Program-made: the position numbers and the translations under genes
Source: Desulforapulum autotrophicum
GTDB lineage: Bacteria; Desulfobacterota; Desulfobacteria; Desulfobacterales; Desulfolunaceae
Assembly (NCBI GenBank): GCA_020723285.1
Contig: DYJE01000001.1
Span: forward strand, 62,001-126,000
Direction: 5' to 3'
DNA: 64,000 nucleotides
The notes under the pieces: model-generated
What the model saw: only the letters and a program-made list of their open reading frames with translations
What the model was told of the DNA's origin: nothing
Database searches by the model: none
Part shown: piece after piece, positions 10,532 through 19,857 of the stretch
Numbering within the stretch: the first letter of the stretch is position 1
Layout: every line of letters starts with the position of its first letter

Positions 10532-12112
10532 CTATCGTTTCTTTTTTTCTTTATGACATGCGGTACAGCTTTCAGGCTGCCTGATCTTCATCTCCGAATG
10601 GCATTCCATACACTGGATATGGTATGCCCCCAGAAGTCCGGGTTTACCCCCCTTGGTCTTATCCGTTCCGGAATGGCAGTTGCTGCATGCCGTGGGATTC
10701 GCCGTTGCCGGACTGTTGTGGTGGCAACCCATGCACAGTGTCGATTTCTCGTGGTGAAAATACTGCGACATCCTGTTTTTATTTATCTTTCCGCATAGCG
10801 CGTTCACAATTTTTTTATGTGGAAAGACCACAGGCTGATAGTTTTTTTCAAGTTTGCTGATGACAATCCGCTCCGGGACTTTCCAGTCCTTACAGATCTG
10901 GTTGGCCTTGATTTTCGCATCGATGATCGCTGCCGCCTGGGCTTTTTCATCAGGGAGAAGCTGGTTTGCAACATGGCACTGAACGCAGTTTTTACGTTCA
11001 TCTTTCACCCAGTTCACGTCAAAGGAATGGCATCCGTTACAATCGGCTGTTTTCCGTTTCAGTTCATGACAGCCCGAACAGCTTCTCGTGGATCCGGATT
11101 GATGCATGACATATTCAAGATTGAAGTTGCCGCCTTTGGGCGAACCCTGGACCGTATGGCAGGAGACACAGGACTTCAGCTCCTTGTGATGACAGACACG
11201 GCATGACTGGTTTTTCGTTTCGTGGTTTTTATGGTCGAAGGGCACCCAGTCCATACGATTTTTCATGAGGCCCGGCATGGGATTCAGTTCGTTCTTCATC
11301 ATGGTGAAATCTCTCTGGCCCATGTCAAGCCGATCAATGTGACGGGCTTTTGCAACATTCTGCCTGGCCGACCGGTCATGACATTCCTCGCATCTCACAG
11401 GCCCCGCCTTTTTACCGGTCTTGATCCGGGTTTCATGACAGACCACGCACTGGAGATGGGAAGCTTCTTTAAATGTCAACTCAGTCGGATTCGGATTGGA
11501 AGGATTTTCAAGATGACAATAAGAACAGGAGCCTTCACGCCCTTTTTTGTAATATAACTTTTTCGAAACTTTATCGTACTGATGATGGCAGGACTGACAG
11601 GATTTTCCCAAACCATCCACATGCCTCTGATGCAGGGATTTGTCGAACCGACCGGATACGGCGGATGATTTAACTTTGTTATTTTCGATATGGCAGCCGC
11701 TGCAGGTCAGAGGACCGGCATCGGTATTTTTAGACAGGAGATCGGTATGACAGCCGATACACTTCTGGTGGTAGGCCTTCATCCTCTGTTCTTTACCGGC
11801 AGCGTCTGCAGAGATGAAATCAAATGTGCCGGAAACAGACAATTTGTCCGATTGTTTACGTTTTTGCGAAAAGGATGTATGGCAGGACCCGCACCCTTCC
11901 TTGTTTCCGCCAAGGGCATCGGTATGAAGGTCATGGTAAAACGCAACAGGCGGACGTTCTTTTTTCTCTGAGCGGTTTATCGCATCCACATGAACGATAT
12001 CCGTTCGGAGCTCCTGAACACGGTTTCCGCTTTTTTTGTTCCCATACCCGCCGGAGGTAAACAGAACAATGACAACGCCTACAACGATAAGCACCGAACT
12101 CCATCGAACCAT
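10532..12112 (-). CDS. hmcA: HmcA, 16-heme high-molecular-weight cytochrome c
   Basis: A 526-residue secreted cytochrome. I count sixteen CxxCH heme-binding motifs, from CGSCH near residue 75 to CTACH near the C-terminus, plus many extra histidines for axial ligation. The N-terminus has one hydrophobic helix (about 6-20) acting as signal or anchor. Length and heme number match the Desulfovibrio HmcA family. It should accept electrons from periplasmic hydrogenase/cytochrome c3 and pass them to HmcB. The ATG at 12112 is preceded by AAGGAG six bases away. It is the first gene of hmcABCDEF. Confidence 0.96.
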   Translation of the reverse strand: MVRWSSVLIVVGVVIVLFTSGGYGNKKSGNRVQELRTDIVHVDAINRSEKKERPPVAFYHDLHTDALGGNKEGCGSCHTSFSQKRKQSDKLSVSGTFDFISADAAGKEQRMKAYHQKCIGCHTDLLSKNTDAGPLTCSGCHIENNKVKSSAVSGRFDKSLHQRHVDGLGKSCQSCHHQYDKVSKKLYYKKGREGSCSYCHLENPSNPNPTELTFKEASHLQCVVCHETRIKTGKKAGPVRCEECHDRSARQNVAKARHIDRLDMGQRDFTMMKNELNPMPGLMKNRMDWVPFDHKNHETKNQSCRVCHHKELKSCVSCHTVQGSPKGGNFNLEYVMHQSGSTRSCSGCHELKRKTADCNGCHSFDVNWVKDERKNCVQCHVANQLLPDEKAQAAAIIDAKIKANQICKDWKVPERIVISKLEKNYQPVVFPHKKIVNALCGKINKNRMSQYFHHEKSTLCMGCHHNSPATANPTACSNCHSGTDKTKGGKPGLLGAYHIQCMECHSEMKIRQPESCTACHKEKKKR

Positions 12113-12153
12113 TCATCTCTCCTTGAAACAAATCAGGCGCAATCAAAATTGCT

Positions 12154-12173
12154 ATCGTGTCGTGTCGTATCGT
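12154..12173. repeat. Four tandem pentamers upstream of hmcA
   Basis: Plus-strand reading is ATCGT GTCGT GTCGT ATCGT, four contiguous pentamers sharing TCGT. They lie 42-61 bases before the hmcA start codon, between the candidate promoter and the ribosome binding site. They could be an operator or simply slipped repeats. Confidence 0.5.
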
Positions 12174-12227
12174 GGGCATCAGATGGCTAACATTACAGGC
12201 ATGCCCATTAAATCTTAAAATTTCATC

Positions 12228-12256
12228 CGATTATTAATGGGTGACGCCCACGTCAA
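12228..12256 (-). promoter_or_regulatory. Candidate promoter of the hmc operon
   Basis: On the minus strand TTGACG (12256-12251) and TAATCG (12233-12228) are separated by 17 bases. The -10 is poor. Transcription would start about 110 bases before hmcA. Confidence 0.3.
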
Positions 12257-12742
12257 AACATTTTGATATTCAATCGAGCTGCAATGTCGGAAGGCCATAA
12301 GCCCTGCATTGCGAAAGAAAAATTGTGTGAGTAAAAAATCATTAATCAAATAACACAGAATACAGTTTTGTCAAACGGCTTTTTAGAATGTTAAGATGGC
12401 AGATACAAGGTGTCCGGGAAGATTAAAGCGGGATATGATCAATGTGTGGTGCTGTAAGGATAGGAAAAAAATAACCCCGGATGCCGTTATTGCCCATGAT
12501 TTCCCCTTAATGATCCATGAAAACGGCAACCGGGGCACAAGGTCAGCCGCCCGTATCCAAAAACGACTGGCCCTGAAACCGTGAGGAATAGAATGGAAGA
12601 GACGTCAAAACCACCATTCCCGCTGATCGGTTGAATGTGAATATGCCACGGAACTGTGGAGGAAATATGGAGAAATGATGTGTATAATATGGATTGTCTT
12701 ACAGCACTTGAAAAGCGTCTTAACGTCATATAAAGTTTCATC

Positions 12743-14257
12743 ATGAGATTATCGTATAAAATATTCGGGTCATTTCTTATGACCATCATCCTTTCACTGA
12801 TTATCATGGTGGTGACTTTAAGGATCCACGCTTCCATCAGTTTTTCCAATTTCATCAACGACCGGCTGATGGAAAGCATGGATGATCTCAAAGAATCCCT
12901 GGTGTCAGAACACAGACGATACAACGGCTGGGATGATCTGAGATTCAATCCGGACCGTTTCCGGAATATTGTAGAATCATCGATAGACGACCGCAGGGGG
13001 GGTCACGAAAAATACCAGCCTGGCCGCCCTCCCGGCCCCAGACCTCCGCATCCTGACAGCCATGATTTTCATGGGGGTCCTTTTCCTGAACGTTATAAGC
13101 GGCATGAACCTGAATCCGGCCGGAGCATGCCGCCGCCCATGATGGGCCAACAAGATCTTATCGACCGCATTTCATTGTTTGACGCTGATAAAACACCCCT
13201 TGCCGGAATATCCCAGGACGCGGATAAAAACACACTGGGTGAACTGACAGACAACGGCCGGATCATAGGTTACCTTGGAATTGACAAAAACCGCGCCTTT
13301 ACGGAACCCCGTGAAACAGGCTTTATCAAACAGCAGTTCAAAGCGTTCTACATCATCGGCTTTGCCGTTCTCATTCTTTCGGCCCTTGTGTCGTTTATCC
13401 TTTCACGGCACCTTTTGTCGCCGGTCAAGGGCCTGATCAAAGGAACCCAGGATGTCGCCTCATTCAAGTTCGACACACGGATCGACGTCAGAACAAACGA
13501 CGAGCTGGGAAAACTGGCCTCGGATTTCAACAGCATGGCCATGACGCTGGGGAAATATGAAAATCTCAGAAAACAATGGATTTCAGACATCTCCCACGAA
13601 CTGAGAACCCCACTTTCCGTTCTCCAGGCCGAAATTGAAGCCCTCGAAGACGGTGTTCGAGCTCTTGACCATAAAGCTCTGTCCTCTCTCCACGGTGAAA
13701 TCAGCCGCCTTACAAAAATCGTCAACGACCTTCACGATCTTTCCCTCTCCGATTCAGGGATGCTTTATTTTAAAATGGAGACGGTGAATCCTGTGGCAAT
13801 ACTTTTGGAAACCCTGCGTCATTTCGAAGCGGTCTGCAAAAAGCAGGGTGTCACGCTCATCAGCAAACTGAACGATCAGCCGACAAGCCTCATATCCGGT
13901 GATGGCGACAGGCTGAAACAGATGTTTTCCAACATTCTCGAAAACGCGTTAAAATACATGACCAAACCGGGCTCCATCACATTTCGTCAGGCAGCAAGAA
14001 AAAATCATCTTGTTCTTTCCATCGAAGATTCAGGCCCAGGTGTTCCTGCAAACTCACTTCCAAGACTGTTTGACCGGTTTTACCGGATTGAATCGTCACG
14101 AAGCAGAAAATTGGGAGGCAGCGGTCTGGGACTTTCCATCTGTAAAAACATCATCGAAACCATGGGCGGCGGGATTTCAGCGAGGAACACCGCGGAGGGG
14201 GGCCTTGGAATCGACATCGAACTGCCCCTCAGCACAGGAGGCCACAGAAAATCATGA
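12743..14257 (+). CDS. Membrane sensor histidine kinase (BaeS/CpxA-like) with His/Pro-rich periplasmic loop
   Basis: A 504-residue two-helix sensor kinase. Helix one is at about 9-30, helix two at about 205-225, then HAMP (225-280), HisKA with SHELRTPLS (His at about 290), and HATPase with ENALKY, DSGPG and GGSGLGLS. The periplasmic segment between the helices contains, at about 90-145, a run rich in Pro, His, Gly and Arg (for example RPPGPRPPHP and DFHGG), which could bind metal or fold poorly. It overlaps the response regulator gene by four bases. The gene is divergent from hmcA, and a regulatory link is possible but not shown. The start has only a weak ribosome binding site. Confidence 0.92.
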   Translation: MRLSYKIFGSFLMTIILSLIIMVVTLRIHASISFSNFINDRLMESMDDLKESLVSEHRRYNGWDDLRFNPDRFRNIVESSIDDRRGGHEKYQPGRPPGPRPPHPDSHDFHGGPFPERYKRHEPESGRSMPPPMMGQQDLIDRISLFDADKTPLAGISQDADKNTLGELTDNGRIIGYLGIDKNRAFTEPRETGFIKQQFKAFYIIGFAVLILSALVSFILSRHLLSPVKGLIKGTQDVASFKFDTRIDVRTNDELGKLASDFNSMAMTLGKYENLRKQWISDISHELRTPLSVLQAEIEALEDGVRALDHKALSSLHGEISRLTKIVNDLHDLSLSDSGMLYFKMETVNPVAILLETLRHFEAVCKKQGVTLISKLNDQPTSLISGDGDRLKQMFSNILENALKYMTKPGSITFRQAARKNHLVLSIEDSGPGVPANSLPRLFDRFYRIESSRSRKLGGSGLGLSICKNIIETMGGGISARNTAEGGLGIDIELPLSTGGHRKS

Positions 14258-14952
14258 CCGACCCCATGCCCAAAGGCCATATCCTCATTGCGGAAGATGA
14301 AGAAAAAATCGCTAAGGTGGTCTGCGATTACCTGGAAAAAGCCGGTTACAGAACAAGCTGTCATCTGACAGGAGACAAGGTGATCAGCCACGTCAAAAAC
14401 AAGCCCACGGATCTGGTCATTCTGGACATCATGCTTCCTGGCCGGGACGGAATAAGCCTGTGCCGGGAGATCCGAAGTTTCACGAATATTCCTGTCATCA
14501 TGATGACCGCCAAGGTCGAGGAGGTGGACCGTCTGGTGGGGTTTGAACTTGGGGCCGACGATTACATCTGCAAACCGTTCAGCCCCCGTGAACTGGTGGC
14601 CAGGGTCAGGGCTGTGCTGAAACGTTCGCTGCCTGAATCTGCACCGGCAGGCAAAAACTTAATCCACGGCTGCATCTGCGTTAACGAGAGCAGCCGAAAA
14701 GTCACGGTGAACGAGCGGGAAATCAAGCTGACTCCCAATGAATACGGCCTGCTGGTGGCCATGGTCCGTAACCCCGGTCACGTATTCAGCCGGAATGAAC
14801 TCCTGAATCTTGTTCAGGGATACCAGTACGAAGGCTACGACAGAACCATCGATTCCCACATCAAAAATCTCAGAAAAAAAATGAATCGCGCCCTGCCGGA
14901 TACCGAATTCATTACGTCCATCTACGGGGTTGGATACAAACTCAATTCGTGA
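14254..14952 (+). CDS. OmpR/PhoB-family response regulator
   Basis: A 232-residue regulator with an N-terminal receiver (acidic DEE near residue 14, phospho-acceptor Asp in LDIMLPGRDG at about 60, conserved Lys in CKPFSPRE) and a C-terminal winged helix (LTPNEYGLL to SIYGVGYKL). Its ATG overlaps the kinase stop, so the two form a coupled pair. It resembles BaeR-type regulators; target genes cannot be read here. Candidates are its own operon and the divergent hmc operon. Confidence 0.94.
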   Translation: MTDPMPKGHILIAEDEEKIAKVVCDYLEKAGYRTSCHLTGDKVISHVKNKPTDLVILDIMLPGRDGISLCREIRSFTNIPVIMMTAKVEEVDRLVGFELGADDYICKPFSPRELVARVRAVLKRSLPESAPAGKNLIHGCICVNESSRKVTVNEREIKLTPNEYGLLVAMVRNPGHVFSRNELLNLVQGYQYEGYDRTIDSHIKNLRKKMNRALPDTEFITSIYGVGYKLNS

Positions 14953-14982
14953 AGCCGTTAAAACCTGAGAGCTTTATATGCT

Positions 14983-15990
14983 TCACACCACCCGGTTGCG
15001 AAGGGTTCCGAGTTTTTCGACAGTCAGTTCAACCACATCACCCGATTTCAGATAGCGTCCCATCTCAAGGCCGCATCCGCAGCCTTCTTTGCCCGAACAG
15101 GTGCCGGAACCGATAAATTCACCGGGATACACCGTCTCTGATCGCGAGATATGGGCGATGATGTCCTCGAACCGCCAGTGCATATCCGAAGATGAGCCTT
15201 TCGACCACAGTTCCCCGTTGACTGAGGCTGACATATCAAGACTGTAGGGGTCCTGGATTTCATCCGTTGTCACGAGGTATGGCCCGATGGCGTTTCCGGT
15301 GTCAAAATCCTTTCCCTTGGCAGGCCCGAGACGCCCTTTCTGTTCGTTCAGCTGGATGTCACGGGCGGAAAAATCATTGAAAATCGTGTATGCGCCTATG
15401 TATTCACGGGCTTTTTCAACAGGAATGTCTTTTCCGCGCTTCCATAAAAACACCCCGAACTCCAGTTCGTAATCCATCTGCCGTGTAAAAGAGGGAATCA
15501 TCACATCTGCATCATGACCCACAACGGTAAAGCGATTGCTTTTATAGTAAAGCGGTTGTTTGTAAAACGTCTGATTCAATCTGTAGGCAAGACTCCATCG
15601 TCGGCCCAGCTTCCGCTCGATATACTCATCGGCGGGGGCCAGTTTTTTAAGACCGGCTTTTCGGATGCAATTGATGATATGGTTTTCAAAAGCCATGCAG
15701 TCACGGATGGACTCCGGGCGAGGAACCGGAGACAGAAGAACAGCGTCATGATAAGGGACAATCATTCCTGGAGCATTTTCCGAAAGAGCAAAATCCATCG
15801 TCTCCATGGCGGCGTCACGGGCCTGTTCAGCCCCGTTTAAAAATGAAATCATATCCCTGAAACACCCTGCTTCATTTTTTTTCAGGGCTTGAGCCGAACG
15901 TTCCAGTGAAACGATATTAACCCCGTCGTCTGTCAAAGCACCGACCAGAGGAACAGGGTTTGAAGGTTCAAGAAAAGTGACGAGTTTCAT
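14983..15990 (-). CDS. Fumarylacetoacetate hydrolase family protein
   Basis: A 335-residue FAH-superfamily enzyme. The metal-binding acidic residues appear in DYELEFGVFLW (about 165-175), and the family segments FNDFSARDIQ, AKGKDFDTGNAIGP and GSGTCSGKEG are present. Members hydrolyse or decarboxylate beta-diketo acids from aromatic or sugar breakdown. This one is closest in layout to the long bacterial fumarylacetoacetase-like group, but the substrate is unknown. The start is preceded by GGAGGA. It stands alone, converging on the two-component operon with 30 bases between. Confidence 0.88.
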   Translation of the reverse strand: MKLVTFLEPSNPVPLVGALTDDGVNIVSLERSAQALKKNEAGCFRDMISFLNGAEQARDAAMETMDFALSENAPGMIVPYHDAVLLSPVPRPESIRDCMAFENHIINCIRKAGLKKLAPADEYIERKLGRRWSLAYRLNQTFYKQPLYYKSNRFTVVGHDADVMIPSFTRQMDYELEFGVFLWKRGKDIPVEKAREYIGAYTIFNDFSARDIQLNEQKGRLGPAKGKDFDTGNAIGPYLVTTDEIQDPYSLDMSASVNGELWSKGSSSDMHWRFEDIIAHISRSETVYPGEFIGSGTCSGKEGCGCGLEMGRYLKSGDVVELTVEKLGTLRNRVV

Positions 15991-16258
15991 GCCGAGTCCT
16001 CCGCGATCAGGGTTTAGCCTTCATATGAACCGGGATAGTAGAATAAAATTAAGATGATCCGTACTGTTATCACCGGTCCGGCTCCCTGACAAGGTCTGAT
16101 TGAATCACCTTATTTTTATCTGTTGACAAATTTTCATGATCCGTGATTATCTCCTGCACATATTTCAATGGAAACGACTCACATCCCCGGATGCAGGAAA
16201 AGCCGTTCGGGGTTGTTTTTTTTCACGACTTAATTCAAGCTCTGAAGCTTCAAGGCAC

Positions 16259-17860
16259 ATGATGAGAATAGCACTGATCGCCCCACCCTATCCCCTGGAA
16301 GAAGCACCGTCGCCACCCCTTGGCGTCGCCTACGTTGCATCGGCCTGTGAAAGAGCCGGAGCGGAAGTCCGGATTTTCGACTACATTGTCCGAAAATACA
16401 CCCCTGAAAAACTTGCAAAGGAAATGGCGGAATTCAAACCCGACGCCATTGGCACCACGTCCGTGACCATGAACTACAAAAAAGCGGCGGACATTCTCCA
16501 GACGGCCAAAACCATCGACCCGTCAGTGGTCACGATTTTCGGTGGCCCCCATGTGTCATTTGACTGGAAGAACACGCTGACAGACTATCCGGGAACGGAT
16601 ATCGTGGTGATCGGCGAGGGAGAGCAGACCCTTGCAGAACTGGTGCCTCAGATCAAAAACAAGGCGTCATGGAAGACCATCAAAGGCATCGCCATCCGGG
16701 AAAACGGAATTGCAGTACGTACTGAAGAACGCCCCCTCATGGAAAGCATTGAAGACCTTCCCCTGCCCTCGCGCCATCTCCTTCCCATGTCCCGTTATCA
16801 GGCTCTGGGTTTCCCCGTGAGCATCATCACCAGCCGGGGATGCCCCAACAAATGCATCTTCTGCCTGGGGAGGAAAATGGTGGGATTCAAGGTCCGCCAC
16901 CGTTCAACGGCCCATGTGGTGGATGAAATCGAAGACATCCTGACTTACGGCATTGATTTCATCAACATTGCCGATGACCTGTTCACCGCCAACAAAAAAA
17001 GGGTGATGGAGTTCTGTGAAGAACTTAAAAATCGTGGGTTGAAATTCCAGTGGAGCGCTTTCGCCAGAGTAAACACCGTGGATTATGAAACCCTGAAACT
17101 GATGAAAGACGCGGGCTGCCACGCCGTCAGCTTCGGTATTGAATCGGGCAACACCGACATGCTTGTCCGCGTGAGAAAAGGGATCACCCTGGATCAGGCC
17201 AGAAATGCCGTGGCCGCCTGCAAAAAGGCCGGAGTCACGGCCCATGCTTCTTTTCTTGCTGGCCTTCCCGGAGAATCCCTTGAAAGCATGCAGGATTCTG
17301 AAAGATTCAGCAAAGAGCTGGACATCCTTTACGGTTACCACTTCCTCGCCCCCTTCCCCGGCACCACCGTACGCGACAACATCGGCGATTACGATCTTGA
17401 AATCCTGAGTGATGACTGGGATCTTTACGACGCGGACAACGTCATTGTAAAGACCTCCCATCTGGAACCCCAGGCTATCAAGTCCTTTGTCGATAAGGCC
17501 ATCAGCGGCATCAAACAAGAATGGGACGATCTTGAGCAACGTTTCAAGGCCAAAGACACCCTGACCGACGCCGAATACATGCAGATGGGCGGTTATTACC
17601 GCATGAAGATGATTTACAAAATTCTTTCCGAAGACATGGTTGAAGATCATGGACGGCAGGACGGGGATTACACACAGGCCCTCACGGCTTTTTCACGTAT
17701 CGTGGCCGAAGCCACCGGACTTGATCTGGATTTCGCCAGGTACCACATCGACGATCTTATCGGCAAAGGATACATCGGCCGGACAGAGGACGGAGACGGC
17801 ATAAGGTTATTCTGGACACACAACAACAGAACCGCGGTGTATCCCACAGCGAATCCATGA
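16259..17860 (+). CDS. B12-binding-domain radical SAM protein
   Basis: A 533-residue protein when started at the ATG pair at 16259/16262, where AAGG lies just upstream and the conserved N-terminus (MRIALIAPPYP) begins. A longer frame from 16136 adds about 41 residues with no family features. Residues 1-140 form a cobalamin-binding Rossmann-like domain; then comes the radical SAM motif RGCPNKCIFC. Relatives perform methylations or ring closures on lipids, hopanoids, tetrapyrroles and peptides. The C-terminal extension (about 400-533) may define the substrate. No neighbouring gene identifies it. Confidence 0.88.
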   Translation: MMRIALIAPPYPLEEAPSPPLGVAYVASACERAGAEVRIFDYIVRKYTPEKLAKEMAEFKPDAIGTTSVTMNYKKAADILQTAKTIDPSVVTIFGGPHVSFDWKNTLTDYPGTDIVVIGEGEQTLAELVPQIKNKASWKTIKGIAIRENGIAVRTEERPLMESIEDLPLPSRHLLPMSRYQALGFPVSIITSRGCPNKCIFCLGRKMVGFKVRHRSTAHVVDEIEDILTYGIDFINIADDLFTANKKRVMEFCEELKNRGLKFQWSAFARVNTVDYETLKLMKDAGCHAVSFGIESGNTDMLVRVRKGITLDQARNAVAACKKAGVTAHASFLAGLPGESLESMQDSERFSKELDILYGYHFLAPFPGTTVRDNIGDYDLEILSDDWDLYDADNVIVKTSHLEPQAIKSFVDKAISGIKQEWDDLEQRFKAKDTLTDAEYMQMGGYYRMKMIYKILSEDMVEDHGRQDGDYTQALTAFSRIVAEATGLDLDFARYHIDDLIGKGYIGRTEDGDGIRLFWTHNNRTAVYPTANP

Positions 17861-17903
17861 TGTTCATTTCACGTGCAACATAGATCGTGCATACGGGTTT
17901 CGG

Positions 17904-17932
17904 AGGTCGGATTTCGTTTTTCGATCCGGCCT
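17904..17932. terminator. Possible hairpin between convergent genes
   Basis: AGGTCGGAT and ATCCGGCCT form a 9-bp stem with one mismatch. It lies between the radical SAM gene and the antiporter, touching the antiporter stop codon. The loop contains a short T run. Weak evidence. Confidence 0.3.
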
Positions 17933-19589
17933 ACACGTCCTGTTCTTCACAGGTTTTCAGAATCAGCTCAGACAGATGATGGCCGATAAGATCGTATGGC
18001 AGCAGAACTTCGTTGGCCCCCATGTTTTTCAGATCCTGAATCTGATCGTTCTCGTCGGCCGTGGCCACGATGAACGCCTGGGGCGCGATGGCCCGGCAGG
18101 CTTTGACCATGGCCTGGTTGCTGGTGCCTTTGAGAAGCATGTCGGGAATGGTGGAGACGATGACTTCCGCATCGGCCACATGAACGTGTTCCAGGGTGTC
18201 CACGCTGCTGATATCGCCGAAAACCCCTTTGATCCCTCTTTCGTTCAGCTCCTTTAAAAGCTCCGGGTTGTAATCGATCACAAGAATGTTCGATAAAAAC
18301 CGTGGCGCGGCCTGGGCGATTCTTTCGATGAAGGCCTTGGCTCCCCGGTGATATCCGAGAAGAACGACGGGATACGCTTGTTCCCCCTCGTTTTCATGGG
18401 CCATTCTGTCTTTGGATGCAAACCCCATGGCAGTCAGGATTCTGTCACATACAAGGAAAAGTCTGTGATTCCCTTTGATGGCGTATGAGGTCAAGACCGA
18501 CGTCATGGCCATGGCGTAGATGATCAGGGACAAAACGCCCTGGTCAATATGGCCGTAACCTACGCCCAAAGAAGCCACCACCAGTGAAAATTCGCTGATC
18601 TGCGCAAGGTTCACACTGGTTATGAAACAGGTCCGCCTGCCGCTTCCGGCCATGGCCAGGAGCGGATACACGCTGAGAAACCGGGACATGATCACAAACA
18701 GGACAATCACAGCGGAAAACATGAGAATTCCGGTATTGGGAGCCGGTATCTTCATCCCGATGGAAAGGAAGAAAAGGGTCAGAAAAAAATCTCTCAAGGG
18801 AAGAACCTTGGCCGACACATGCACACTGTAGGGAAACGCCGAAATGGACACCCCGGCGATAAGAGCCCCCATTTCCATGGAAAGCCCGATCCATGATCCC
18901 AGCCCAGCCATGAACGCGCACCAGGCGATGGACATGGCCACCACCATTTCCGGAGTTTTGGAAATTTGTCCGTAAATCCACCGCATCACATACCGGCTCA
19001 AAAGATAACCTGCGGCCAGAAGCCCGGCGCTTTTGGCAAGAGCTATTCCCACGAGCACAAGGTTGGGATTGGTGAAGTTGGGCTGAAGAGCCAGGATCAG
19101 AATAGCCCAGATATCCTGAAATATCAGGATTCCAAGGCTCAAGCGACCCGGCAGGGTATCAAGTTCGAATTTGTCGTACAGGATTTTGACCACGATGGCT
19201 GTACTGCTCAATGCGCAGAACAGCGAAAGATACAGGGCGTCCATCCCGCTTTTCAGATGAAAGACGGGCAGAAGAAAGAAACCCACCCCCATGATGGAGC
19301 AGAGAATAAACTGGCCGACACCTCCTAAAACCAGCTGCTTCCCTGATGAAACCAGCCGTTTGGGATTGATTTCAAGCCCGATGATGAAAAGAAGAAGAAT
19401 CAGCCCGATTTCCGAAATCACTTCGATGCTTTCAGGTTCTGAAACAAGCCTGAAACCGATTTCAGGCCCGATCACAGCACCTGCCACAAGATACCCCAGG
19501 ATCACCGGCTGCTTGAAATATTGAAATACAAAACCCAGCGCCGTGGCGGCAAGGAGTGAAATGCCAATCTGGGTGACAATGCCATGCAT
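17931..19589 (-). CDS. CPA2-family cation:proton antiporter with C-terminal TrkA-N domain
   Basis: A 552-residue KefB/KefC-like protein. Residues 1-375 hold about twelve hydrophobic helices of the Na+/H+ exchanger fold; residues 410-550 are a nucleotide-binding TrkA-N (RCK) domain. The glycine-rich loop reads LLGYHRGAKAF instead of the usual GxGxxG, so the ligand may differ. An acidic residue follows the second strand (VIDYNPE), as expected for NAD(H)-type binding. Predicted role: potassium or sodium efflux against protons, gated by a cytoplasmic ligand. It is monocistronic. Confidence 0.92.
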   Translation of the reverse strand: MHGIVTQIGISLLAATALGFVFQYFKQPVILGYLVAGAVIGPEIGFRLVSEPESIEVISEIGLILLLFIIGLEINPKRLVSSGKQLVLGGVGQFILCSIMGVGFFLLPVFHLKSGMDALYLSLFCALSSTAIVVKILYDKFELDTLPGRLSLGILIFQDIWAILILALQPNFTNPNLVLVGIALAKSAGLLAAGYLLSRYVMRWIYGQISKTPEMVVAMSIAWCAFMAGLGSWIGLSMEMGALIAGVSISAFPYSVHVSAKVLPLRDFFLTLFFLSIGMKIPAPNTGILMFSAVIVLFVIMSRFLSVYPLLAMAGSGRRTCFITSVNLAQISEFSLVVASLGVGYGHIDQGVLSLIIYAMAMTSVLTSYAIKGNHRLFLVCDRILTAMGFASKDRMAHENEGEQAYPVVLLGYHRGAKAFIERIAQAAPRFLSNILVIDYNPELLKELNERGIKGVFGDISSVDTLEHVHVADAEVIVSTIPDMLLKGTSNQAMVKACRAIAPQAFIVATADENDQIQDLKNMGANEVLLPYDLIGHHLSELILKTCEEQDV

Positions 19590-19857
19590 GATGTTTTAAC
19601 CCCCTATTTTCACAATATCTTTGCACTTTTTCCCGAGTGAAGGGGCAGTTTAAAAAAAATCAGGGTATCCTGTCAACTTGATTCATAAGAGAGCTTCACG
19701 ATTTCATTGACAACGATCATCCAAAACTGTAAAAGGGAAAATTCCGTTTTATGAACGGCTGCCCGAATTGAAATATTGACCGGAATTCACCAGATGTTGT
19801 GGATTCCGGTTTTTTATCGGTTCCGGGTTTATCAATCATGGATCATTCCAGGCCAAG

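Larger units (their letters stand above)
12113..12742. other. Divergent regulatory region between hmcA and the sensor kinase
   Basis: 630 bases without a convincing gene. The 63-codon frame at 12396-12584 has no ribosome binding site or family resemblance. The region is AT-rich compared with the genes, contains a candidate hmc promoter and four pentamer repeats close to hmcA, and should also hold the promoter of the kinase/regulator pair. Confidence 0.6.

Noticed and set aside
5920-12112. Interpretation as a dsrMKJOP operon
   Set aside because: Gene order, the 16-heme cytochrome (DsrJ has three hemes) and the 45-residue HmcD fit Hmc instead.
12396-12584. A 62-codon frame between hmcA and the sensor kinase
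   Set aside because: No ribosome binding site and no family resemblance; it ends within the regulatory region.
16904-17650. A 248-codon minus-strand frame
   Set aside because: Antisense shadow of the B12-binding radical SAM gene.
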